Shown here in pieces: positions 55,357 through 63,501 of a DNA stretch of 64,000 bases. Below the pieces are notes generated by a model, which was not told the origin of the DNA, did no database searches, and was given only the letters and a program-made list of their open reading frames with translations. Within the stretch, counting starts at the first letter, position 1. Each line of letters opens with the position of its first letter. The position numbers and the translations under genes are program-made. The DNA comes from Paenibacillus sp. SC116 (GTDB taxonomy: Bacteria; Bacillota; Bacilli; Paenibacillales; Paenibacillaceae), in NCBI RefSeq assembly GCF_024733555.1, contig NZ_JANIOF010000004.1:124001-188000 (forward strand), written 5' to 3'.

Positions 55357-56112
55357 CTATCGGCTGTTCTTATGGTGCTGTGTTGTAAAAATAAGCATTG
55401 CTTGACGTAGAAAAGGGGCTAGCTGGGGATGAATAAGGTCGTAATAGGAGCGAAACTGCTCTTCGTTCACGTACAGATCGGCAAGCATTGCATATCCCTC
55501 TGGTGTAGTAAGGTACATGTGACTTACCCATGCATAATGATGTCCAATTAATCGCTGTACTTCCTCATCATCGGGCTGAATGCCATCTTCAAGTAATTGT
55601 GCGATTAGACAGGCGAGTCTTTCATCGTGTGGGCTATTGTCATGGATCATCGTTGAACTGGTTGAAGAATGCAAGGTGAGTTGTCCTGCTTTGTCATACC
55701 GTTCTTTTAATTCCTTCACATAGCGATTCTGCTTCCCGTTGTCGAAGCCAGCGAAGCGCTGTTGCTCAGTCAGATCACATTCTCCACGCAAATTGGCAAT
55801 GGTACGATCCAGCGTCTTGATTAGTGTATGAAGTCTATTTACTTTGCTCATCAGCAATTGGCGATGGTGCTGCAATGCTTCTGCTTGATTAAAAGTATCT
55901 CGCTGTATCATTTCATGAATATCAGCTAGTGGTAGATCAAGTTCACGAAAGAACAGTATATGCTGAAGCTTAATAAGCTGCTCTTGTTCGTAGTAGCGGT
56001 ATCCGTTGTCTCCATAGTATGCAGGCTTGAGGAGGTCGATTTGATCGTAATACCTGAGTGTGCGAACACTCACGCCTGAAATTTCTGCTACGGCTTGAAC
56101 TGTATAGGGCAC
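55357..56112 (-). CDS. MerR-family regulator with TipAS drug-sensing domain
   Basis: A 251-aa activator. The winged-helix N-terminus is VQAVAEISGVSVRTLRYYDQIDLLKP, a dimerisation coiled coil spans about 80-118, and a TipAS-type globin-like ligand domain ends in LYVNEEQFRSYYDLIHPQLAPFLRQAM. TipA-type proteins bind antibiotics or hydrophobic compounds and activate transporters or themselves. It starts at GTG 56112 with a weak binding site. A 28-bp palindrome about 60 bases upstream is the likely operator. Confidence 0.9.
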   Translation of the reverse strand: MPYTVQAVAEISGVSVRTLRYYDQIDLLKPAYYGDNGYRYYEQEQLIKLQHILFFRELDLPLADIHEMIQRDTFNQAEALQHHRQLLMSKVNRLHTLIKTLDRTIANLRGECDLTEQQRFAGFDNGKQNRYVKELKERYDKAGQLTLHSSTSSTMIHDNSPHDERLACLIAQLLEDGIQPDDEEVQRLIGHHYAWVSHMYLTTPEGYAMLADLYVNEEQFRSYYDLIHPQLAPFLRQAMLIFTTQHHKNSR

Positions 56113-56173
56113 AGTGGCACCGATGTCAAAAGGATCGTAAGAGGTGCTCGTTTTCTTTTTCTATATAGCCATG

Positions 56174-56201
56174 TAGAACCTATTACTAGTAGTAGATTCT
56201 A
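56174..56201. promoter_or_regulatory. 28-bp near-perfect palindrome, probable MerR-type operator
   Basis: The outer arms TAGAA...TTCTA and the inner TACTAGTA are symmetric; only two base pairs are mismatched across the dyad. Long dyads between the -35 and -10 elements are typical MerR-family sites, and it is upstream of the MerR/TipAS gene. Confidence 0.6.
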
Positions 56202-56263
56202 TCATTCCATGATATAGTCCGTTATGCCTATTTAGTGATATCTGAGCTATATATAAATGTAAG

Positions 56264-56530
56264 TTAAGAAACGAGTGGCTGGAATGAAGTTCGCACCTCT
56301 ACAATGTTGCATGCTTTGACAAAGCGGCTTCCCTCCTTATTCATGTCGTATTTCTGAGATAATCTGCGCTGCAATCTACGCAATAGGTTCTCAGCGTGCT
56401 TTAGTGCTCTGGCAACCTTTCTAGCTGCAGTGGCTTGGTGGTTTCTTAGGCTGCTTCCTCCATTTATTGCATTTGTCGCTCCTCCTTCTACTACCACTGT
56501 AAGGGATGACGTGGCGTCACAGTCAAGCAT
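56264..56530 (-). CDS. Hypothetical small basic protein, start uncertain
   Basis: An open frame of up to 88 codons. The C-terminal 50 residues look protein-like (TAARKVARALKHAENLLRRLQRRLSQKY, an amphipathic basic helix). The only good ribosome binding site (AAGGAGGAG, about 56480) lies inside the frame, followed by two ATGs in the wrong frame that stop after 2 and 5 codons. In frame, only ATA follows at a suitable distance. So the gene may use a rare start, may be shifted by an indel, or may be non-coding. No family is recognised. Confidence 0.35.
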   Translation of the reverse strand: MLDCDATSSLTVVVEGGATNAINGGSSLRNHQATAARKVARALKHAENLLRRLQRRLSQKYDMNKEGSRFVKACNIVEVRTSFQPLVS

Positions 56531-56709
56531 TATTTCTTAGAATTTACAATTGCCGTGGTTGTACTATAAACTTCGAAAAATATCCAGAATCAAGCAAAAA
56601 ACGACACTTTTATCACTTATTTATAGGTCTTTATACCTATAGTTACTGTCTAGTAGCTCTACTATAATAGAGTAGTGTTACCATAATTCCATAAAAAGGA
56701 GGATTTATC

Positions 56710-58362
56710 ATGAAACAGAAGTATCCGTTCTCACGTTCCTTCCTGCTTCGCACACTGACTGCTGCAATAAGCGTATCTATGCTTGCATCGAGCACTGCCG
56801 CGTTTGCTGCAAGTTCGCCTCTAGCACAAGCTACATCCGCTCAAGTAGCTAATGCGCCAGCACCATGGTCAGCGACTCAAGCTTATGCGGCTGGTTCGCG
56901 AGTTACCTACAATGGCCAAGTATTTGAAGCCAAGTGGTGGTCGCAAGGCGAGACACCAAATGCTTCGAATCAATGGGGCGCATGGAAAGTCGTTAGCGGA
57001 GGCGGCCAAAATGACACGATTGCTCCTACTGCACCAACGAATGTCGCTTCACCTTCTCAATCTGCCACTTCTATTACTCTCAATTGGAATGCTTCCACTG
57101 ATAATGTAGGCGTAACAGCGTATGATATCTACCGCAACAATGTTAAGGTCGGAACAGCGACTACAACCACTTTTACAGACAATGGTTTGCAAGCGTTAAC
57201 ATCTTACTCCTATAAGGTTAGAGCCCTTGATGCAGCAGGCAATTTCGCTGATTCTGCTACCGTACCGGTAAGCACGACAAATGTTGTTGTTATTCCTGAT
57301 GATCTTGTAGTAGGTCAGAGTCGCGTATTAACAGATGCACAGGTTCAAAGCTTATGGGGCGGCATTGATCCTCAGTATGGACCTGATTTGGCTGTACAGG
57401 CAGTACAATCGATATTACCAAAAGCAGAATTTGAATTATTATTCCCAATGCGTATTGGTACAGCAGAATGGCATAACTTTGCTAAAACGAAAGATTACTA
57501 TAAACCTAACCAAGCAGATTATTACTCCTACGACAACCTCATCGCTGCTGTACGTGACGTAGCCAATATCAAATACAAGATTGTCTACCGTGAAGGCAGC
57601 ACTTGGACGAATCAAGTATTCCGCTTAGATAAAGCCGCTAAAAAAGAAACCCTAATCTATGAAGAGAAAGACTTTAACTCAGAATGGAACCGTAATAAGG
57701 CGAAAATCCCGTATGTGACTGACTTCGGTACGTTCCTGAAGGAAGGAACAGAAAATAACAAGAAGCGCGAGCTAGCAGCATTTTTGGCAAATATCTCGCA
57801 TGAAACAGGAGGAGGATGGGCGACAGCACCAGGCGGAGAACTTCGCTGGGCACTGTTCTGGAATGAAGAAATGGCTTATATCAATCAACCAGGGAGGGTC
57901 GGTTACGTAGCTGCAAATACAGATTACCCAGCAGTAGCAGGGAAGTCTTATCATGGACGTGGTCCAATGCAATTGAGCTGGAACTATAACTATGGTCTTA
58001 TCGGTTCTATTATTTTTGGTGACAAAAATGTACTTCTTCAAAATCCTGAGAGGATTACAGATGAAGGAAAACTTGGCTTCATGACAGCTATTTTGTTCTG
58101 GATGACGCCACAAAGCCCTAAACCATCTAATCATGACATTATTGTAGGAAACTATGTACCGACGGCTGCACAATTGGCTAAAGGATTAGTACCTGGCTTC
58201 GGTGCTACGATTATGGTTATTAACGGTGGATTGGAAGGCAATAAAGACGAGACCGATTATCGTGTTAAACGTCGTGTTGCTCATTACCGTGACATTACAA
58301 CTAGAGTCGGTGCAAACATTCAAGGTGAGAAGCTAGATACCCTTGGTATGCAGCCCTTCTAA
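56710..58362 (+). CDS. Secreted GH19 chitinase with CBM5/12 and fibronectin III domains
   Basis: A 550-aa secreted chitinase. A signal peptide (about 1-34) is followed by a chitin-binding CBM5/12 domain (about 50-97: WSATQAYAAGSRVTYNGQVFEAKWW), a Gly-rich linker, a fibronectin type III domain (about 102-195) and a GH19 catalytic domain (about 205-550). The catalytic acid is Glu365 in SHETGGGW. HGRGPMQLSWNYNYG and LGFMTAILFW are family signatures. It inverts configuration while hydrolysing chitin. AAAAGGAGG precedes the ATG. It is followed by a close paralogue. Confidence 0.93.
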   Translation: MKQKYPFSRSFLLRTLTAAISVSMLASSTAAFAASSPLAQATSAQVANAPAPWSATQAYAAGSRVTYNGQVFEAKWWSQGETPNASNQWGAWKVVSGGGQNDTIAPTAPTNVASPSQSATSITLNWNASTDNVGVTAYDIYRNNVKVGTATTTTFTDNGLQALTSYSYKVRALDAAGNFADSATVPVSTTNVVVIPDDLVVGQSRVLTDAQVQSLWGGIDPQYGPDLAVQAVQSILPKAEFELLFPMRIGTAEWHNFAKTKDYYKPNQADYYSYDNLIAAVRDVANIKYKIVYREGSTWTNQVFRLDKAAKKETLIYEEKDFNSEWNRNKAKIPYVTDFGTFLKEGTENNKKRELAAFLANISHETGGGWATAPGGELRWALFWNEEMAYINQPGRVGYVAANTDYPAVAGKSYHGRGPMQLSWNYNYGLIGSIIFGDKNVLLQNPERITDEGKLGFMTAILFWMTPQSPKPSNHDIIVGNYVPTAAQLAKGLVPGFGATIMVINGGLEGNKDETDYRVKRRVAHYRDITTRVGANIQGEKLDTLGMQPF

Positions 58363-58559
58363 TAAACGGAGTCCATCTATGGTTTTTGTAATAGAGGTAT
58401 AGAAAATAACTCAGAAAATGAGTATGGATAGGAATGGAGATAGAAATGTTGTTTTGAAGTGATAGTCAGCATTAAGATTCGCATAATCATATACAGTCGT
58501 ATTTGTTCACAATACTGCAAGGTTGTAATTAGCATGCACGTTTTGGGGGAGGTTTATTA

Positions 58560-60311
58560 ATGAATTTGAAGTATCCATTCTCGCGTTCATTTTTACTGCG
58601 CACGTTGAGTGCTGTTGTAGGGGTCACGTTGCTAGCTTCTAGTGGACATGCGTTTGCTGCTAGTGGCAAGCACGTTCATGAATCCGTTAGAACTGCGGCT
58701 TCTTGGCAAGCACAGAAGGCGTACAATGCTGGTGATATTGTGGTATACAAGGGGAAGGTATACCAGGCTAAGCGTACAACTTCTGGAGAACAACCATCTG
58801 GTTCATCGAAAGAGTCGCCATGGAAGTTGATTGATAAAGATGACGATGATGATGACGACGATGATGATGATGATGACGACGATGACCATGATGACGACGA
58901 CGATGACCATGATGACGACGACGCTGATGATGATGACGATGATAACAACGGCCCTGACCATTCGGCGCCTACAGCGCCAGGGAAACTCGCATCTCCTGTA
59001 CAAACTACTAGTCTGGTGAAGCTTACATGGAAAGCATCCAAAGACAATGTGGGTGTTAAGAAATATGAGATTTATCGTGATAACGTAAAAGTAGGCGAGA
59101 CGAATCGACTTGCGTTCACGGATACAGGCTTACAGGCGTCAACATCGTACACCTACTATGTGAAGGCCTATGATAAAGCAGGGAATTCTTCACAATCAGA
59201 TACGATTACCGTGAAGACGAAGGCTGTTATTATTGTGCCAGGTGACGGATTGGAAGTTGGACAAAGTCGAGTGCTTACGGACAAACAAGTCGTCCAATTG
59301 TGGGGAGGTATTGATGCAAGATACGCTCCTGACAAAGCAATCGAAGCGGTTCAATCCGCACTGCCGAGAGCTGATTTTGAAGCGCTATTCCCATTGCGCT
59401 TCGGATCGACAGAATGGCATCAGCGTGCGAAGAGTCAACCATTCTATAGTCCAGATTTGAAAGAGTACTACTCATATGACAATCTTATTGCTGCGGTTAG
59501 AGATATTGCGAATATTAAATATAAGGTTGTATCACGTGTAGGAGTTCCAAGCGCGTATCAAATTGTCAGACTCGATAAAGCAGCTAAGACAGAAATGTTA
59601 ATTTATCAAAGCCCTGACTTTAACGCATCTGTGAACGTTGCCAAACCTAAATCCGTGGAAGTATCAGACTTCGGAACGTTCTTAAAAGAAGGTACGGAGA
59701 ATGATCGTAAGCGTGAGCTAGCCGCTTTCTTGGCCAACATTGCTCATGAAACAGGAGGCGGATGGTCGACAGCACCAGGTGGTGAGCTTCGCTGGGCATT
59801 ATTCTTTAATGAAGAAGTCGCATACGCAAATGATCGGACGAAGATAGGTTATATTGATGCTGAGAATAAGGATTATCCTGCTGTTCCAGGCAAGTCCTAT
59901 CATGGTCGCGGTCCGATTCAGTTAAGCTGGAATTACAACTACGGCTTAATTAGTTCCATTATTTATGGAGACAAAAATGTTCTGCTTCAAAATCCTGATG
60001 CCATTACGCAAGATGGCAAGATGGGATTCTTGACAGGCATTCTGTTCTGGATGACGCCGCAGGCACCTAAACCATCAAGCCATGACATTATCGTAGGCAA
60101 CTGGACACCGACAGCGGAGCAGCTTGCTAAAGGACTTGTGCCAGGTTTCGGTGCTACCATTATGGTCATTAACGGCATGCAAGAAGGCAATAAAGGAGAA
60201 GACGACAATCGAATTAGACGTCGTGCTGCTCATTATCGTGACATAACAGGCAGAATTAATGCAAACATTCAAGGTGAGAAGCTTGATACGCTAGGTATGC
60301 AACCTTTCTAA
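58560..60311 (+). CDS. Secreted GH19 chitinase with Asp-rich linker
   Basis: A 583-aa paralogue of the preceding enzyme with the same order: signal peptide, CBM5/12 (about 45-92: WQAQKAYNAGDIVVYKGKVYQAK), fibronectin III (about 135-225) and GH19 domain (catalytic Glu397 in AHETGGGW). The linker between CBM and fibronectin III is replaced by about 35 residues, of which 32 are Asp (58839-58943), written in GAT/GAC codons. The linker is probably extended and calcium-binding. GGGGGAGG precedes the ATG. The nearly identical signal peptide and C-terminus point to a recent tandem duplication. Confidence 0.93.
   Translation: MNLKYPFSRSFLLRTLSAVVGVTLLASSGHAFAASGKHVHESVRTAASWQAQKAYNAGDIVVYKGKVYQAKRTTSGEQPSGSSKESPWKLIDKDDDDDDDDDDDDDDDDHDDDDDDHDDDDADDDDDDNNGPDHSAPTAPGKLASPVQTTSLVKLTWKASKDNVGVKKYEIYRDNVKVGETNRLAFTDTGLQASTSYTYYVKAYDKAGNSSQSDTITVKTKAVIIVPGDGLEVGQSRVLTDKQVVQLWGGIDARYAPDKAIEAVQSALPRADFEALFPLRFGSTEWHQRAKSQPFYSPDLKEYYSYDNLIAAVRDIANIKYKVVSRVGVPSAYQIVRLDKAAKTEMLIYQSPDFNASVNVAKPKSVEVSDFGTFLKEGTENDRKRELAAFLANIAHETGGGWSTAPGGELRWALFFNEEVAYANDRTKIGYIDAENKDYPAVPGKSYHGRGPIQLSWNYNYGLISSIIYGDKNVLLQNPDAITQDGKMGFLTGILFWMTPQAPKPSSHDIIVGNWTPTAEQLAKGLVPGFGATIMVINGMQEGNKGEDDNRIRRRAAHYRDITGRINANIQGEKLDTLGMQPF
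58839..58943 (+). repeat. GAY trinucleotide microsatellite encoding poly-Asp
   Basis: 35 codons, of which 32 are GAT or GAC, interrupted by two CAT (His) and one GCT (Ala). Runs of 16, 6, 4 and 6 Asp codons. Such a tract can change length by slippage without a frameshift. Confidence 0.9.
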
Positions 60312-60395
60312 CCAAACTAGTAAAATAATTAGTTATGATTTAGTTTTAATCTATTTTAACATGTAATTTTTCTTCTTCTAATACCTTCGGTTGGG

Positions 60396-60426
60396 CCCTT
60401 CGCTGAGAGATCGGCGAAGGGTTTTC
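60396..60426 (+). terminator. Rho-independent terminator after the chitinases
   Basis: CCCTTCGC and GGCGAAGGG pair around TGAGAGATC, followed by TTTT. Confidence 0.82.
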
Positions 60427-60447
60427 TGTGTTGTTAAGGTTAATTGC

Positions 60448-60476
60448 TTGACAATTGAATTGGTTTCAGATAAGAT
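60448..60476 (+). promoter_or_regulatory. Sigma-A promoter for ylxM-ffh
   Basis: TTGACA (60448-60453) and TAAGAT (60471-60476) with a 17-base spacer lie 55 bases before the ylxM start. The downstream translation/SRP genes thus have their own promoter. Confidence 0.85.
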
Positions 60477-60530
60477 AAAAAACGTCGATGGGCTGTAAAG
60501 TGTTTTTCCTTGACGAAAGGAGTGGCCCGT

Positions 60531-60890
60531 ATGAACGAAGAACAGATGTTAGCGAAGACGAATCGAATTAACATGCTGTTTGATTTCTACGAACCGTTAC
60601 TAACAGAGAAACAGCAAACGTTTTTGAAATGTTATTTTCACGATGATTTCTCCTTAGGTGAGATTGCAGCGGAATTTGGGATTAGCCGTCAAGCGGTATA
60701 TGAACATATAAAGCGTGCCGAACAAACCCTTGATACTTATGAAAGCAAGCTTAAGCTTCTTGCTAAGTTCGAGAAACGTTCGAAACTGCTATCCTCTCTG
60801 CAAGATACCTTGATAGAACATATGCAAATACCCGACCCGCAGCGTGCGGAACTGCAGGAGATTGTCCGTGAACTGCAGGCGTTGGATTAA
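60531..60890 (+). CDS. ylxM: YlxM-type helix-turn-helix protein of the SRP operon
   Basis: A 119-aa UPF0122 protein with an RNA polymerase sigma-region-4-like helix-turn-helix (FSLGEIAAEFGISRQAVYEHIKRAEQTL). It is always next to ffh and is thought to modulate SRP GTPases or the operon. AAAGGAG is about 9 bases before the ATG at 60531. It is followed 19 bases later by ffh. Confidence 0.95.
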   Translation: MNEEQMLAKTNRINMLFDFYEPLLTEKQQTFLKCYFHDDFSLGEIAAEFGISRQAVYEHIKRAEQTLDTYESKLKLLAKFEKRSKLLSSLQDTLIEHMQIPDPQRAELQEIVRELQALD

Positions 60891-60909
60891 GGGAACGGGG
60901 TGACTAACC

Positions 60910-62283
60910 ATGGCATTTGAAGGATTAACGAATCGCTTGCAATCAGTATTTAGCAAGTTGAAGGGTAAAGGAAAAGTTACAGAAGATGATGTAAATGAAG
61001 CAATGCGCGAGGTGCGTCTAGCACTTCTCGAAGCTGATGTCAACTTCAAAGTAGTAAAAGAATTTATCGCAAAAGTTAAAGAAAAAGCTATCGGCCAAGA
61101 TGTCATGAAGAGCTTTACGCCAGGTATGGTCATCATCGATATTGTCAATAAGGAATTGACAGATTTGATGGGTGGCTCTGCTGCTAAGTTGGCGAAAGCT
61201 AATAAACCGCCTACTGTTATTATGATGGCTGGTTTGCAAGGTGCTGGTAAGACAACGACATCTGCAAAGTTAGCCAAGCTTCTTCAGAAGCAGAATCATA
61301 AACCATTGCTTGTAGCGGCGGATATTTACCGTCCTGCTGCGATTAAGCAGCTTCAAGTTTTAGGTGAACAGATTAAGGTTCCGGTATTTACGCTTGGTGA
61401 TCAAGCGAATCCAGTTGATATCGCGCGTCAAGCGATGGAACATGCACGTGAACAACATTTGGATTATGTCATAATTGATACGGCAGGTCGTTTACACATT
61501 GACGAAGCGTTGATGGACGAGCTGAAGCAAATTCATGAGACAGTTAAGCCAGATGAAGTGTTGCTAGTCGTTGATGCAATGACAGGTCAAGATGCTGTTA
61601 ACGTCGCTGAAAGCTTTAATCAGCAGCTGACATTGACAGGGGTTGTTTTAACGAAGCTTGATGGAGACACACGTGGTGGTGCTGCGTTGTCTGTTAAGGC
61701 AGTCACTGGGTGCCCGATTAAGTTCGCAGCGCTAGGTGAGAAGATTGATGCTTTGGAGCCGTTCCATCCAGAACGTATGGCTTCTCGTATTCTTGGTATG
61801 GGCGATATGCTCTCCCTAATCGAGAAAGCTCAAGCCAACATCGATGCTGATCAAGCGAAGGAAATGGAGCGCAAGATGCGCAACGCCGAATTTACGTTCG
61901 ACGATTTCCTCGATCAAATGCAGCAAGTAAAGAAGCTTGGACCATTGGACCAAGTTCTTGATATGATTCCTGGCATGGGCAAGATGAAGCAGCAGGCGAA
62001 TATGCAGGTTGATGAACGCCAGATGGATCGTATCGAAGCGATTGTCCGTTCTATGACCAGCAAAGAACGCCAAGATCCAGATCTTATCAATCATAGCCGC
62101 CGTAAACGGATTGCTACTGGTAGTGGTACACAGCTTGCTGATGTAAACCGCTTAATCAAGCAATTCGATGAAATGCGCCGTGTTATGAAGCAGTTCTCGG
62201 ATATGATGGGACCTAAAGGTCCGAAAATGATGAAAAATTTAAAGAGCAAAGTCGGCAAAGGGATGCGTTTCCCGTTCCGCTAA
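60910..62283 (+). CDS. ffh: Signal recognition particle protein Ffh
   Basis: A 457-aa SRP54 GTPase that binds 4.5S/6S RNA and signal peptides. The N domain is followed by the G domain (P-loop GLQGAGKTTTSAKLA, DTAGR, TKLDGDTRGGAAL) and a Met-rich M domain (about 300-457, with GMGKMKQQANMQ and RRKRIATGSG). It partners with FtsY encoded 7.8 kb upstream. Confidence 0.98.
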   Translation: MAFEGLTNRLQSVFSKLKGKGKVTEDDVNEAMREVRLALLEADVNFKVVKEFIAKVKEKAIGQDVMKSFTPGMVIIDIVNKELTDLMGGSAAKLAKANKPPTVIMMAGLQGAGKTTTSAKLAKLLQKQNHKPLLVAADIYRPAAIKQLQVLGEQIKVPVFTLGDQANPVDIARQAMEHAREQHLDYVIIDTAGRLHIDEALMDELKQIHETVKPDEVLLVVDAMTGQDAVNVAESFNQQLTLTGVVLTKLDGDTRGGAALSVKAVTGCPIKFAALGEKIDALEPFHPERMASRILGMGDMLSLIEKAQANIDADQAKEMERKMRNAEFTFDDFLDQMQQVKKLGPLDQVLDMIPGMGKMKQQANMQVDERQMDRIEAIVRSMTSKERQDPDLINHSRRKRIATGSGTQLADVNRLIKQFDEMRRVMKQFSDMMGPKGPKMMKNLKSKVGKGMRFPFR

Positions 62284-62322
62284 GCTTAAATATAATGAGA
62301 TTTTATTAAGGAGGTGAATTTC

Positions 62323-62595
62323 GTGGCAGTACGTATCCGTCTTAAACGTATGGGTGCTCATAAAGCGCCTTTCTACCGTGTAGTTGTATCTGACTCCCGT
62401 TCCCCGCGTGACGGTCGTTTCATCGAGGAAATCGGTCATTACAACCCAGTTGCTCAACCAGCTGTAGTAAGCATCGACGAAGAAAAAGCGTTGAAATGGC
62501 TTCAAACTGGTGCTCAAGCTTCTGATACAGTTCGCAACTTGCTTAGCAAAGCTGGCGTAATGAAGAAGTTCCATGAGTCTAAACTTCAGAAGTAA
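62323..62595 (+). CDS. rpsP: Ribosomal protein S16
   Basis: A 90-aa small-subunit protein. [31 protein letters not shown] is the family core in outline. It starts at GTG 62323, 5 bases from AAGGAGGTGA, and is 39 bases after ffh. Confidence 0.97.
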   Translation: MAVRIRLKRMGAHKAPFYRVVVSDSRSPRDGRFIEEIGHYNPVAQPAVVSIDEEKALKWLQTGAQASDTVRNLLSKAGVMKKFHESKLQK

Positions 62596-62618
62596 TTCAT
62601 TCGTTCGGAGGGTCGGAG

Positions 62619-62849
62619 ATGAAAGAGTTGGTGTCAGTAATTGCACGCGCTTTGGTCGATCATCCGGATGATGTCCGTGTTGAAGTTGTGGAAAAGGAGC
62701 ATGTGCTCGTTTATGAACTTCATGTTCATCCTGAAGATGTCGGTAAAGTTATCGGCAAGCAGGGCCGCATTGCGAAAGCACTTCGCACGGTCGTTACATC
62801 AGCAGCCGTAAAGGTTCCTAAGCGGGTAGCTGTGGACATTATTTCTTAA
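62619..62849 (+). CDS. khpA: KH-domain RNA-binding protein KhpA (YlqC)
   Basis: A 76-aa single KH domain with the GxxG loop in GKVIGKQGRIAKALRT. It binds RNA and partners with KhpB/EloR to influence cell elongation in Firmicutes. GGAGG precedes the ATG. It is located as usual between rpsP and rimM. Confidence 0.95.
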   Translation: MKELVSVIARALVDHPDDVRVEVVEKEHVLVYELHVHPEDVGKVIGKQGRIAKALRTVVTSAAVKVPKRVAVDIIS

Positions 62850-62854
62850 TAAGT

Positions 62855-62890
62855 CGAAACGGGTTAGGATACGTTCCTAACCCGTTTTCG
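62855..62890 (+). terminator. Rho-independent terminator or attenuator after khpA
   Basis: A perfect 13-bp stem (AAACGGGTTAGGA/TCCTAACCCGTTT) with a 5-base loop and TTTTCG after it lies within the operon before rimM, so read-through or a new promoter must serve rimM-trmD. Confidence 0.8.
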
Positions 62891-62982
62891 TATATTTTTA
62901 TTATGGTTTGTTGGAAACTGTGAGAAGGAGTAACTATCTTCTTACGAAAGTTGTGTGCTTGATTGGCGCAGGAGGTTGAATG

Positions 62983-63501
62983 ATGAACGAGAAGTTGATT
63001 ACGGTCGGAGAAATTGTTAATACACAAGGTATTCGCGGAGAAATAAAAATTGTTCCGCATACTGACTTTCCAGAAGTCCGCTTTGCTAAAAATAGTCAGC
63101 TGTTTATTGTCAATGAAGCGAAGCAGTTGCATCTGCCTGTAACGGTAGAAAAAGCTCGTGAACATAAAAAATCATACATTGTAAAGATGAAAGAATACGA
63201 CAACATTAATGATGTCGAAAAATATAAAGGTTGCTTACTTAAAGTATCCGAAGATCAGCAAGTGAAGCTAGAAAAAAATGAGTTCTATTATCGTGACATT
63301 ATTGGCTGCCGTGTTGTCAGTGATGAAGGTGAAGAACTTGGAGTTATCAAGGAAATACTGTCCCCAGGAGCAAATGATGTGTGGGTTGTAAAGCGTCCAA
63401 AAGGTTCAGACCTGCTATTGCCGTACATTGAAGATGTTGTGCTCGATATCAATGTGCAGGACAAGCTAGTGAAGGTTCACCTCATGGAGGGACTACTGTA
63501 A
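62983..63501 (+). CDS. rimM: Ribosome maturation factor RimM
   Basis: A 172-aa 30S assembly factor that binds S19. The N-terminal RimM barrel ([24 protein letters not shown]) is followed by a C-terminal PRC-like barrel ([41 protein letters not shown]). Two ATGs follow GGAGG; 62983 has the better spacing of 7. The stop overlaps the trmD start by one base (TAATG). Confidence 0.95.
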   Translation: MNEKLITVGEIVNTQGIRGEIKIVPHTDFPEVRFAKNSQLFIVNEAKQLHLPVTVEKAREHKKSYIVKMKEYDNINDVEKYKGCLLKVSEDQQVKLEKNEFYYRDIIGCRVVSDEGEELGVIKEILSPGANDVWVVKRPKGSDLLLPYIEDVVLDINVQDKLVKVHLMEGLL

